Below the pieces are notes generated by a model. The model was not told where the DNA came from, searched no databases, and saw nothing but the letters and a program-made list of their open reading frames with translations. This document shows positions 20,421 to 31,481 of a stretch of 64,000 nucleotides of DNA, piece by piece. The DNA is from Rhabditoides inermis. Taxonomy: Eukaryota > Nematoda > Chromadorea > Rhabditida > Rhabditidae. The stretch's first letter is position 1, and each line of letters opens with the position of its first letter. The stretch is from the NCBI GenBank assembly GCA_963966185.1, contig CAWZYM010000087.1:1522501-1586500 (forward strand). The letters run 5' to 3'. The position numbers and the translations under genes are program-made.

Positions 20421-20782
20421 CGACGTGAAACTCATGCATAGCGTGCTTCGGGATTCACCGTTCAGTGAACAAATGAATGACTACGGCCGGGCCGTAGCGG
20501 GTCGAATTTCCTCGCAACCCGGAAATATGCGGATATATGTGCAGGGAAAGTTATATTTCATATATATAACCCATTGATGCGTGCGCAACCAACAAATGAG
20601 CGCGGGAAACAACAAATTCCTCACAGTCTATGAGTTTTATGAGTTTTCTATGAGTTTTATGAGTTTTCTATGAGTTTTATGAGTTTTCTATGAGTTTTCT
20701 ATGAGTTTTATGAGTTTTATGAAATTATACTTTTTAACTTTGTAACTTTGTAGTTTTTAAAAATACAGTGCGCCCGTTTCCA

Positions 20783-21130
20783 TGGAGATTGACGCTGGGT
20801 CGCGCTATATCTAAATGGTTCGCGTGAGCAAATTACTAAAAATGATGATTTCGGTTTCCGGTTTTTGTTGTTTTCCGTAATTTTAAATGTTCTTTCTTAA
20901 TCTATGTGTTCGTTTCATCTTATTCGCTTTCTTTTAAGCTCAATAGTCACAGACCTGTCTGAATCATACCATATAAATATGAAGCACTCGCATTTTGCAA
21001 TGTTTGCGTTTCGAATTGATTGCTTGGGGCTGATAATATCACATGATATGACGCGCACAATCTTCTTCCATCACCCGTATTGTTGTTTCTGCATCACCTT
21101 CACACATCCAGGGTTCATGGCCGAGATACG
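20783..21130. other. Upstream flank of the MIT-domain gene
   Basis: No feature I can support. It would hold the promoter of the plus-strand gene that starts at 21131. Confidence 0.4.
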
Positions 21131-21526
21131 ATGACGTCAATAGAAGGTCTCATCGAGGAAGCCACGCCGCTCCTCGTCTCGGTGAGTGTTGTTTTTATGC
21201 ATTTGCATGTTTTTGAAAGTAAATATTATTATTAATCAACAATTTCAGGCTGTGAAGCACGACCGCGCAAAGCGACCCAACGACGCGCTCACCGGCTACA
21301 AGCAGGGCATCGAACTGCTAGTCATAGTCAACGCCACGAGGTGAGTTGACTGTTTCTTGCCGTATCCGCATGACAATGACAGGAATCCGTTCAAGACGAT
21401 ACGAAGTGAGGTTGTGAGATAACTCTATATTGTGACGGTACCATATCCAGGATGATGTCTGTGGACGACCCGCGCAAGGAGGGCATCAACAGCAACATCG
21501 CCAAGTGTGTTCCATCTAACATCTAA
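21131..21526 (+). CDS. MIT-domain protein, 3 exons, 72 aa (short or 5' part of a longer gene)
   Basis: Exons 21131-21181, 21249-21340 and 21451-21526 with GT..AG borders join in phase. The product is almost exactly one MIT domain: an N-terminal helix (IEGLIEEATPLLVSAVKHDR), then ALTGYKQGIELL, then DPRKEGINSNIAK. MIT domains are three-helix bundles that bind ESCRT-III tails in proteins such as VPS4, spastin and calpain-7. The end (CVPSNI) may be read-through of a donor GTGTGT at about 21501. Possible later exons on the same strand: 21821-21890 (VMYIHTIPVH), 22006-22088 (SDVLTAEELVAR) and 22493-22680. I cannot join these into one frame, so this may be a degraded gene. Confidence 0.5.
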
Positions 21527-22690
21527 CGACGGACGCGCACCAGCGCCAACTGTCCTTCGCCAAGAACCAGAACAAGTTGCCAGTTCCGTTGAGGACTTCC
21601 CTATGAGGTGGGCGAGAGAGGGGAGAAGGGGTGGGGAGGGATGTGGGATGATGATGACGCGTTCGTGTTGAAGCGCCGCGACTGTGCTAACCCTTCGACG
21701 ACTGGCTTGTCGCCAGGCAGGTGGACAGAGTCGAGACACACTCGAGACACAGAGGCGGGGGGGGGGGATTGGAGAGGAGAAGAACTGGAGAGAGGGCAAG
21801 TGTACACCCTGTATGTTCAGGTCGGTCATGTACATCCACACCATTCCCGTCCACACCACACCATTACCCCGCATCCGCTCACCACGTCGGTAAGTTTTCT
21901 TCATGTTTTCTTCATTGGTGAATAGATACATGTACTATAGCGTTTGTTTTTTTGTAGTTGTGAAACTGCTCAATATCACCGTGATTGGAATTCGTGTTGT
22001 GGCAGGTTCGGAGGAGCAGGCGCGAGAAGCAGAGGCAGGTACCTGCGGGGTCTGACGTTCTGACGGCAGAAGAGCTGGTGGCCAGGTGAGCTACGTTGCA
22101 CTCACCGAGCCCAACCACGCATCCACGTTCGCATGTAGATCGAGGCCAAGTGAGTGATGGGTATTAATCAAAATGAACTGCAACAGAAAGAGAATTATTG
22201 ATTATTGCGCGATTATGCTGATTGTTGCGTGGTTTGTGGAAAGCATACCAATCGGAGTCGCACATGACGGCCCTCTCACATCTTTCTCATTATCTAGAGT
22301 GGGTAGGGTCTGAACAGTGCAAGGTGCAAACGCACAATCACACACTGGCGCTACTATCACAGATATCATGATGAAACCTTGTCTCGGCTAATATTCTAAT
22401 GGCAAAATACTTTTGCAGTAGTAGTAGCAGTAGTAGTAGTAGTAGTTGATGTGTTTTTTGGTTAGTTGTTCGTACATTATGCTATTGCTCCAGGTGGGGC
22501 TAGAAGACCTTCATCGTTCCAGCCTGTTTGGCACGAAGACGTGGATCAGCCACAACCCCGTGTTATATGTGATGGCGTGGGCGAGGAGCGACACGGCATC
22601 AAGGTGGGCGATGAGGCGGGGTTTGTGGAGGCGTGGTCTAGTGTGTTCCCAGCCCAGGGATTCATGTTCTCTCAACTGTTTTGGTGGACA
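21527..22690 (+). other. Possible further exons or gene remnants after the MIT domain
   Basis: Acceptor-like GTTCAG, GGCAG and CTCCAG sites precede short open frames at 21821, 22006 and 22493, each followed by a GTRAG-type donor except the last. Frames do not join cleanly to the MIT exons. A (AGT)n/(CAG) trinucleotide run lies at 22419-22446. Confidence 0.3.
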
Positions 22691-22875
22691 ATTATTCGAA
22701 TAATCGAACTTTGAAGACGAATAACGAATAAATGTTATTCGATCGATTAATCGAACAAATATTTTATTCGAATATTATTCGATTAATCGTCAGATCTCGA
22801 ACAACGAATAAAAATTATTCGATTAATCGATTAATCGAATAATTATTCGGATTTTATTCGTATTCGATTAATCGT
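22690..22875. repeat. AT-rich palindromic ATTCGATTAATCGAAT-type block
   Basis: Repeated TTCGATTAATCGAA-like self-complementary words (about 22745, 22778, 22818, 22862) over about 180 bp, directly before the 219-bp array. It can form many alternative hairpins. Confidence 0.7.
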
Positions 22876-22884
22876 GCACACCTC

Positions 22885-25800
22885 TAATGGTGATTGTTTA
22901 GTGGCCCCTCCCGAGGAGATGAGGGAGGGACGTGCGGGTGTTGGAGGAGGAGGTGGGAGGAGGAGGCTGGAGGAGGTGAGCGGAGTCTGGAGAGGAACGA
23001 CCCGCCGGGTGAGTGGTGTAGTGTATCGAGTGAATCGGAATGAAGCGTATGAAACGTATGAACACTGTACACGTCAGGCAAGTGAATTGTGATTAGTGAG
23101 TGCTCATGGTGATTGTTTAGTGGCCTCTTCCGAGGAGATGAGGGAGGGACGTGCGGGTGTTGGAGGAGGAGGTGGGAGGAGGAGGCTGGAGGAGGTGAGC
23201 GAAGTCTGGAGAGGAACGACCCGCCGGGTGAGTGGTGTAGTGTATCGAGTGAATCGGAATGAAGCGTATGAAACGTATGAACACTGTACACGTCAGGCAA
23301 GTGAATTGTGATTAGTGAGTGCTCATGGTGATTGTTTAGTGGCCCCTTCCGAGGAGATGAGGGAGGGACGTGCGGGTGTTGGAGGAGGAGGTGGGAGGAG
23401 GAGGCTGGAGGAGGTGAGCGGAGTCTGGTCTGGAGAAGAACGATCCGCCGGGTGAGTGGTGTAGTGTATCGAGTGAATCGGAATGAAGCGTATGAAACGT
23501 ATGAACACTGTACACGTCAGGCAAGTGAATTGTGATTAGTGCGTGCTCATGGTGATTGTTTAGTGGCCTCTTCCGAGGAGATGAGGGAGGGACGTGCGGG
23601 TGTTGGAGGAGGAGGTGGGAGGAGGAGGCTGGAGGAGGTGAGCGGAGTCTGGAGAGGAACGACCCGCCGGGTGAGTGGTGTAGTGTATCGAGTGAATCGG
23701 AATGAAGCGTATGAAACGTATGAACACTGTACACGTCAGGCAAGTGAATTGTGATTAGTGAGTGCTCATGGTGATTGTTTAGTGGCCTCTTCCGAGGAGA
23801 TGAGGGAGGGACGTGCGGGTGTTGGAGGAGGAGGTGGGAGGAGGAGGCTGGAGGAGGTGAGCGAAGTCTGGAGAGGAACCATACATAACAGGACTCTGAT
23901 AATGGCGAAATTTGCTCAAAAACGCACCCGACTGCTGGTAGCCGAAAAACGCACCCATTCGCGACCAGGAAAATCGATTTTTCTGACCCGTGATATTTGA
24001 GCGATAATGGGATTTTGGGCACCCCTCAAACTCCATGAAAATGAATTTCCCGTTTGAAAGTAACAATTTCCTTTTACTCAGGAGGGTCGATTATGTAAAA
24101 GGAAATTGTTACTTATGAACGGGATTTTCATCTTCAAGCATTTTCAAGGATGCGTTTTGGCCCATTATCGCTCTTTTCTCACAGCCGCCAGCGCCCACAC
24201 TCTCACCGTCTAACTTTCCCGCGCACTCTCTCACTATCGCGCGCTATTTCCCTCACATACGGGTCTGCGTCTCTCAATTTCCCATGCTCTCTAGCATCTC
24301 TCGCTCTTTCGCTAGGCATGATCAGTGAAAACGCAATACACATTCAACACTGAAAAACGCATAGTTACATGATACCATTCTCGACACCTGTGATGTATGA
24401 GAGGAACGACCCGCCGGGTGAGTGGTGTAGTGTATCGAGTGAATCGGAATGAAGCGTATGAAACGTATGAACACTGTACACGTCAGGCAAGTGAATTGTG
24501 ATTAGTGAGTGCTCATGGTGATTGTTTAGTGGCCCCTTCCGAGGAGATGAGGGAGGGACGTGCGGGTGTTGGAGGAGGAGGTGGGAGGAGGAGGCTGGAG
24601 GAGGTGAGCGGAGTCTGGAGAGGAACGACCCGCCGGGTGAGTGGTGTAGTGTATCGAGTGAATCGGAATGAAGCGTATGAAACGTATGAACACTGTACAC
24701 GTCAGGCAAGTGAATTGTGATTAGTGAGTGCTCATGGTGATTGTTTAGTGGCCCCTTCCGAGGAGATGAGGGAGGGACGTGCGGGTGTTGGAGGAGGAGG
24801 TGGGAGGAGGAGGCTGGAGGAGGTGAGCGGAGTCTGGTCTGGAGAAGAACGATCCGCCGGGTGAGTGGTGTAGTGTATCGAGTGAATCGGAATGAAGCGT
24901 ATGAAACGTATGAACACTGTACACGTCAGGCAAGTGAATTGTGATTAGTGAGTGCTCATGGTGATTGTTTAGTGGCCCCTTCCGAGGAGATGAGGGAGGG
25001 ACGTGCGGGTGTTGGAGGAGGAGGTGGGAGGAGGAGGCTGGAGGAGGTGAGCGGAGTCTGGTCTGGAGAAGAACGATCCGCCGGGTGAGTGGTGTAGTGT
25101 ATCGAGTGAATCGGAATGAAGCGTATGAAACGTATGAACACTGTACACGTCAGGCAAGTGAATTGTGATTAGTGCGTGCTCATGGTGATTGTTTAGTGGC
25201 CTCTTCCGAGGAGATGAGGGAGGGACGTGCGGGTGTTGGAGGAGGAGGTGGGAGGAGGAGGCTGGAGGAGGTGAGCGGAGTCTGGAGAGGAACGACCCGC
25301 CGGGTGAGTGGTGTAGTGTATCGAGTGAATCGGAATGAAGCGTATGAAACGTATGAACCGTATGAACACTGTACACGTCAGGCAAGTGAATTGTGATTAG
25401 TGCGTGCTCATGGTGATTGTTTAGTGGCCTCTTCCGAGGAGATGAGGGAGGGACGTGCGGGTGTTGGAGGAGGAGGTGGGAGGAGGAGGCTGGAGGAGGT
25501 GAGCGAAGTCTGGAGAGGAACGACCCGCCGGGTGAGTGGTGTAGTGTATCGAGTGAATCGGAATGAAGCGTATGAAACGTATGAACACTGTACACGTCAG
25601 GCAAGTGAATTGTGATTAGTGAGTGCTCATGGTGATTGTTTAGTGGCCCCTTCCGAGGAGATGAGGGAGGGACGTGCGGGTGTTGGAGGAGGAGGTGGAG
25701 GAGGAGGCTGGAGGAGGTGAGCGGAGTCTGGAGAGGAACGACCCGCCGGGTGAGTGGTGTAGTGTATCGAGTGAATCGGAATGAAGCGTATGAAACGTAT

Positions 25801-27290
25801 GAACACTGTACACGTCAGGCAAGTGAATTGTGATTAGTGAGTGCTCATGGTGATTGTTTAGTGGCCCCTTCCGAACAGATGAGGGAGGGACGTGCGGGTG
25901 TTGGAGGAGGAGGTGGGAGGAGGAGGCTGGAGGAGGTGAGCGGAGTCTGGAGAGGAACGACCCGCCGGGTGAGTGGTGTAGTGTATCGAGTGAATCGGAA
26001 TGAAGCGTATGAAACGTATGAACACTGTACACGTCAGGCAAGTGAATTGTGATTAGTGCGTGCTCATGGTGATTGTTTAGTGGCCTCTTCCGAGGAGATG
26101 AGGGAGGGACGTGCGGGTGTTGGAGGAGGAGGTGGGAGGAGGAGGCTGGAGGAGGTGAGCGAAGTCTGGAGAGGAACGACCAGCCGGGTGAGTGGTGTAG
26201 TGTATCGAGTGAATCGGAATGAAGCGTATGAAACGTATGAACACTGTACACGTCAGGCAAGTGAATTGTGATTAGTGAGTGCTCATGGTGATTGTTTAGT
26301 GGCCCCTTCCGAGGAGATGAGGGAGGGACGTGCCACGTGCGGGTGTTGGAGGAGGAGGTGGGAGGAGGAGGCTGGAGGAGGTGAGCGGAGTCTGGAGAGG
26401 AACGACCCGCCGGGTGAGTGGTGTAGTGTATCGAGTGAATCGGAATGAAGCGTATGAAACGTATGAACACTGTACACGTCAGGCAAGTGAATTGTGATTA
26501 GTGAGTGCTCATGGTGATTGTTTAGTGGCCCCTTCCGAGGAGATGAGGGAGGGACGTGCGGGTGTTGGAGGAGGAGGTGGAGGAGGAGGCTGGAGGAGGT
26601 GAGCGGAGTCTGGAGAGGAACGACCCGCCGGGTGAGTGGTGTAGTGTATCGAGTGAATCGGAATGAAGCGTATGAAACGTATGAACACTGTACACGTCAG
26701 GCAAGTGAATTGTGATTAGTGAGTGCTCATGGTGATTGTTTAGTGGCCCCTTCCGAACAGATGAGGGAGGGACGTGCGGGTGTTGGAGGAGGAGGTGGGA
26801 GGAGGAGGCTGGAGGAGGTGAGCGGAGTCTGGAGAGGAACGACCCGCCGGGTGAGTGGTGTAGTGTATCGAGTGAATCGGAATGAAGCGTATGAAACGTA
26901 TGAACACTGTACACGTCAGGCAAGTGAATTGTGATTAGTGCGTGCTCATGGTGATTGTTTAGTGGCCTCTTCCGAGGAGATGAGGGAGGGACGTGCGGGT
27001 GTTGGAGGAGGAGGTGGGAGGAGGAGGCTGGAGGAGGTGAGCGGAGTCTGGAGAGGAACGACCCGCCGGGTGAGTGGTGTAGTGTATCGAGTGAATAGGG
27101 GTGAAGCGTATAAAACGTATGTACACATTAGGCAAGTGAAAGTGAATTGTGATTAGTGAGTGCTCATTGTGATTGTTTAGTGGCCCCTCCCGAGGAGATG
27201 AGGGAGGGATGTGCGGGTCTTGTAGAAGGAGGTGGGAGGAGAGGAGGCTGGAGGAGGTGAGCTGAGTACGGAGCCTGAAGTTTACTCTCA
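22885..27290. repeat. Array of a 219-bp repeat, about 18 copies
   Basis: Copies start with GTGATTGTTTAGTGGCC near 22890, 23110, 23329, 23552, 23771, then after an insertion near 24518, 24738, 24962, 25186, 25413, 25633, 25850, 26069, 26288, 26514, 26732, 26951 and 27169. Differences are single bases, a 5-9 bp gain or loss (for example an extra CGTATGAAC at about 25355), and a more diverged first and last copy. Each unit contains a GGAGGAGGTGGG purine block, GTGAGC and GTGAGT donor-like sites, and GAAACGTATGAACAC. Because 219 is a multiple of three, frames stay open over many units on the minus strand; this looks like a by-product rather than a gene. Confidence 0.95.
23880..24399. mobile_element. 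520-bp non-autonomous transposon, hAT-like, in the 219-bp array
   Basis: Ends CATACATAACAGGACTC and, in reverse, CATACATCACAGGTGTC. AGAGGAAC occurs on both sides (23872-23879 and 24400-24407), and the flanking 219-bp unit becomes continuous when the insert and one copy are removed: an 8-bp target duplication. It contains two nested inverted repeats: GAGCGATAATGGG / CCCATTATCGCTC (about 23999 and 24160) and GTAACAATTTCCTTTTAC with its complement around 24059-24114. No coding capacity. Confidence 0.85.
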
Positions 27291-27912
27291 TATTAGCTGT
27301 GGGATTGCAACTGGATGTTTTGGATCTGTGAGTTCAATATGGAATGTTTTTGTGTGCTGTGGTGGTCATTATCTCGGCGTGTGAGTTTCAACTAAGTGTA
27401 ACTTCAACTGCAACTATTAACTCATGCAATGCTCCTGTCGAATTGACGGCACTTTGTCTGTCTCTGACTGATTCAACACGGGACTGATTTAGAAGAAACA
27501 GATCCCGCAGTGAACGACAAAACGAATCGATTATCGATTGATCTGCGCTCGATGTGGAGAGCGACTGCAGGCGGCGGCGGCAGACTGCCTCGCTGTCTGC
27601 TTTTCTGTTTCTTCGTTTCCTATTTTCTGATCTGACACAATCTGTTGACTCTTGTCTATAGAAATTTGCATAAGTAATGTGCATTTGAATATGAGTTTGA
27701 GAGATTGTCTCGGTTGGCTGTAACTAGCACCCATAGGCCTCCTACCCATATACCCATGGCTCTGCGCACCGCACAAAGTGCAAGTGTGCAGGGGGCACGT
27801 GCAGGGGGCGGGGCGTGGCGTCGCCGGTGGGCCTACGTGTGTGTGTGCAATGAGTCGAGTGCGCGTTCGATGAAATCGCATAATTGTTCATTGTTTCTCC
27901 TCGTTTCGCATA
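27291..27912. other. Unique left flank of the triplicated unit
   Basis: No exon chain I can support. This sequence occurs once, so the triplication boundary lies at about 27913. Confidence 0.5.
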
Positions 27913-28428
27913 TTTTAGACCGTGTTTGTTCTGTTTTTTCAAGGATTATGCGGGTTGACTTTGGCTAAGATTGGTGCGCATCTACTTTTTATTCTACTAC
28001 ACGGTGATAGTTGATCTCACACGTTTCACATTTACATCATCGGGCCATGAAAGTATGTCTTCCGTTTGCCGACTTTTTGCTATCAATGTGCTTCTATTGA
28101 TCTGTGAATGCTTTTGTGCTTAACGCTTTGAGACGGCGCTTTTCTTGTTATCGATTCAACGGAATTCACTCCAGTTTTGAATAGTGAGAGCAATTACCAA
28201 TTATCGATTAACGCGTGACAAGAGAACAGCGCCACAGTACGGTTGCGGCTTTGTCTGCGCGGTCTCGTTGTCTGCTAATATAGCGCTGCCCATTCTCGAT
28301 CGACCTCACTCATAACAGTCATAACACTGAAAATATGTCGCATCGGCACGTTCATCGGCACGTTCTTTCTCACCCGCCTGCGCTGTCATTTCTGTCATTT
28401 GACAAAGCGGCCTTCAGACTAGCTGGTT

Positions 28429-28460
<32 letters not shown>

Positions 28461-28587
28461 GCGCATTCGCTCGTCCTCTCTCTCTCTCTCTCTCTCTCTC
28501 TTCCTCATTGCAGGCATACATGCATTGCTTTGTAACCATATGCCACGATTTAAGAACCTGTGCGAATAAGGTTGTGCTGCTTTTCAG

Positions 28588-31055
28588 ATGTTGTCGGCGG
28601 CGGCGGCATCTCAAGCCGCGCTGAACAAGAACAAGCACCTCGCGCGTCTGTCCACTACATCTTCCACGGGCACACCGGCAGCCACAAGTACATCATCGCG
28701 TTCACCCCCGCCGCCTCCGAAACCTGCTACGTGAGTGATGATGTTCTTTTTCGATCACGATATTCCTCGATATGTTAACGTGACTTTTTCAGCACGCTGT
28801 TCAAGGTATATATGGTGGTCGGCTACAGTATGCAGTCTAGTATGATGCCTTCCCTGTATGCGAACCTGTTCAAGGTTGGTTTATTTGTTTTCAGTTTTTC
28901 TGTAATTGTGCTTTTTAGGTCGCTCATGGTGAACATCCCCAATGGCCCAGCGGCAACTTCTTCAAGAAACACAACCTGCACACTCAGGCGCGAAAAGTGT
29001 ACTTGTCGGAAATTGGTATGTGGGTGTGATCAAATAGATGTTTTATCTGAAATCGAGTCTGGCCGTCATGTCGCATTTTATTGTGAAGAAAATGACAGTG
29101 CACGGAATGATATGTTTTCTTCATTTCAGTGAAAGTCGCAAAAGAGAGGCGTTTCGAGGGAGTCGACTCCATCATGATCCCGGTACTCGACGAGTGGGAT
29201 CGCCGCGCCAATGACAAAGTACGTTGTTCAGTTACATAGCTGCGTTTGAAAATTTTGTACTTTATGGTTAGTAGCATCCTCTTTTCAGAGATCTTCTGAG
29301 GCAGTGATAGACGATATTTCGACGGCACTGTCGGCTGCGGAATGTAAGTGTTTTCTCAAAATTTGCAGTTGTATCTTCGACACTTTTTGATAAGTCCGCA
29401 TCGACTGTCTTTTATCTACATTGCAGCCAGCAGTGTGAAGTGGTGTTTCCTTCCGACGCGCCTGGCTGCCACGCAACCAGACAGTGTTGCCCGATCGAGT
29501 GAGCTGGCATCGTACGCGGTGGGTCTCCTCGACCCGGAGAAGTCCGCCCATGTGGTCTGTGCGCTTCACGCCATTAGCGAGACTGGGTGAGTCATACTCT
29601 ACTTTGTTTTGTTCGAGTACTACTTTCTAGATAGAAATCAATTGTTCATTTAGTTCTTTTTGATGGATATGAAACCATGATTCATGTGTCTGACTATGTA
29701 TACGACTTTGAGTTTAATTGATGCTAGTTGCTTTTCAGAGCGTGCGCTGCAGCCGCCTTGACGCTCGCGGATGAGGGGTTCACCGAGGCGCGCCTCATTG
29801 TCAAGGCGGTCGAGCACGTACCGGCAGCTCCCGAGCCAACACATTAAGCGAAGAGCGCCAGGTGTGGTTTATATTCATTGTCGTTTATGATTCTATCGTT
29901 CATCTCACGTATTGTAGGCTGATCTACGACTTCATCGAAACAGTGCGTTCTTCTACCGGAATCCCGAGTATCGCCAAGTTCCACCAGATTCTCGCAGAGG
30001 CAGAGCACAATATCGTGAGTTTTTTTGGTTTGTTTATCGGTTTGTTGTTATATATAAGTTATAATGAGCATAGTATGGTATTTTGTTTTGCAATTGGATA
30101 TAGACTTTTAAAAAAAGATGGTAGTTTGTAAAATATCTGTATATCGATACTGTGGCGTTTTTGGTTGTGCAATGCGGTTGCAGATCACTCTGGCTCACGT
30201 GCTGGCAGCCGGCTTCAAGATCTTCGACGGAGCAGACTTCTCGAACGATCGAGCCGAGTGGCTGAAGTGGTGCGCACTGGTCATCGCCTGTCAAACGGAA
30301 CTGCAGCCTTCTTCCGATCCGGTCATGCAGGTGGGAAACTATGTGCTATCGGTCATATTTCCAGAGTAGCTTTCTGATTGTTTTCCGCGTTTATTTTGAC
30401 ACTGAATCTGACTCTTTTCTCACACCTTTTTTGTTGCGTGCATGACGTGTATATGGTGGTAGTGCATAACGATGTGGAATTGAGGCGCTGCACTCGTCGA
30501 CCAAGGAGCTGCCCGCCATTCCTCTTCTGTCTGCCGCCAGCCTCCTCAACTACGTGTCGCACGTGCGATCCCTGATGCAGTCGCTGTCTCCTGTGCGCGG
30601 TACGTTTACACATGTTTTTTTTTCTTGGAGTGTCACGAAGATTCTCGATTTCTTGCCTGCTTGTCAAATGGAGGTTTCTAGCGATGTCGTTCACGAGCAC
30701 ACTCGCTGAGTGGATGAAAGCCGAGTCGACTACGTGGGCGCGCATTGTGGCAGGAGACGCGAACTCGTCGCAAGCCGCTGCCACGGCCACCAAGACGAAG
30801 ATCCGACAGCTCAGGTCACTCATCCCGACGGGAAGTGTGAATGAGGTGGGTATGTCTTTGTGTCTGTCTCCAACTGTCCATATTCCTACATGAGGATATT
30901 GTTATTGTAATGTTCAGATGCGCGAGGTCTGCGTAGTTGCGTTGGCGCTTGTCGATGTGGCTTCCGGGGCGTGCACGGATGTGATGGAGCTGTGGCAGGC
31001 CAAAGGGCTGAACGGCAACTACCTCGCATATATGTGGGGTGAGATTACTGACTGA
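28588..31055 (+). pseudogene. Gene A, copy 1: unknown helical protein, stop at codon 245
   Basis: Exons 28588-28730, 28793-28874, 28919-29015, 29130-29218, 29289-29343, 29427-29586, 29739-29861, 29918-30014, 30184-30330, 30485-30599, 30682-30845, 30918-31055: twelve exons, phases exact, 470 codons. A TAA at 29845-29847 in exon 7 cuts the product to 244 residues; unit 3 has GAA. The N-terminus is Ala/Ser/Pro-rich (SPPPPPKPAT); the rest is mostly helical, with motifs such as AHGEHPQWPSGNFF, MIPVLDEWDRRAND and AEWLKWCALVIACQ. I recognise no family. An acceptor TTTTCAG touches the ATG, so the mRNA is either trans-spliced there or has an upstream non-coding exon. The exon 10 acceptor (TTGAG) is weak. 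It reads into GEITD and TGA with AATAAA at 31383. Confidence 0.7.
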
Positions 31056-31382
31056 ATTCTGATTGTATTGTTTTGGGTAATTTGAAGCCATTTTGGTTTA
31101 CAATCTTGTTGTTGAAAAACAATCAGAGACGACTTTCATTCTAACTCACATCTAACGCTTTCGTTCGGAGGACATGAGTTTTGGGTCAATAATATAAATG
31201 TACATCCCGTGAGCATCCCGTGAGCACGTACCCCTATGACTCTTTTGTTCGTTTTGTTTCTCTTTAGTTCCTGTATTCGTAGTATCAGTTGTGTATTACT
31301 GTCAGAATTGTTCTCCTAGAATTTGTTTTGCTTCAGAGCATATTCAGAATATACTAGATAAGATTTATTGTTTGGTTGATTG

Positions 31383-31388
31383 AATAAA
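31383..31388 (+). terminator. Polyadenylation signal between A and B, copy 1
   Basis: AATAAA, 328 nt after the stop of A and 44 nt before the TTGCTTAG acceptor (31425-31432) that would begin the B message. Identical sites occur at 41072 (copy 2) and 50763 (copy 3). This spacing is what a nematode SL2-type operon looks like. Confidence 0.55.
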
Positions 31389-31481
31389 CTTAGTTTCGAA
31401 CGTGACTTGGTCTATTGTACACATTTGCTTAGGGCGAGTGTTGCCTCCGTCGGCGCTTCTTCTCCCTCGTACCCCAGATGG

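Larger units (their letters stand above)
19717..20774. mobile_element. 1058-bp foldback element with 8-bp target duplication
   Basis: The ends match: the left reads GGCGCACTGTATTTTTAAAA and the right is its reverse complement. CGTTTCCA occurs immediately outside both ends (19709-19716 and 20775-20782), an 8-bp target duplication. The arms (about 19717-19870 and 20575-20774) contain tandem CTCATAAAA/CTCATAGAAAA motifs, more copies on the right. There is no transposase. The interior carries a tRNA-related SINE, itself split by a MITE. An 8-bp duplication fits hAT, P or Merlin; the ends do not settle which. Confidence 0.8.

Noticed and set aside
25640..26470. 276-codon minus-strand frame in the 219-bp array
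   Set aside because: The unit length is a multiple of three, so an open frame in one unit stays open in all. Shorter versions occur wherever units lie in register.
22885..27290. CRISPR-like array
   Set aside because: The units are 219 bp, nearly identical throughout and without variable spacers, and the DNA is eukaryotic.
28335..28535. Start of gene A at the upstream ATG (28335) in the CT-rich leader
   Set aside because: That frame is mostly CT-repeat translation and does not join exon 1 at 28588; the TTTTCAG directly before 28588 explains the start better.
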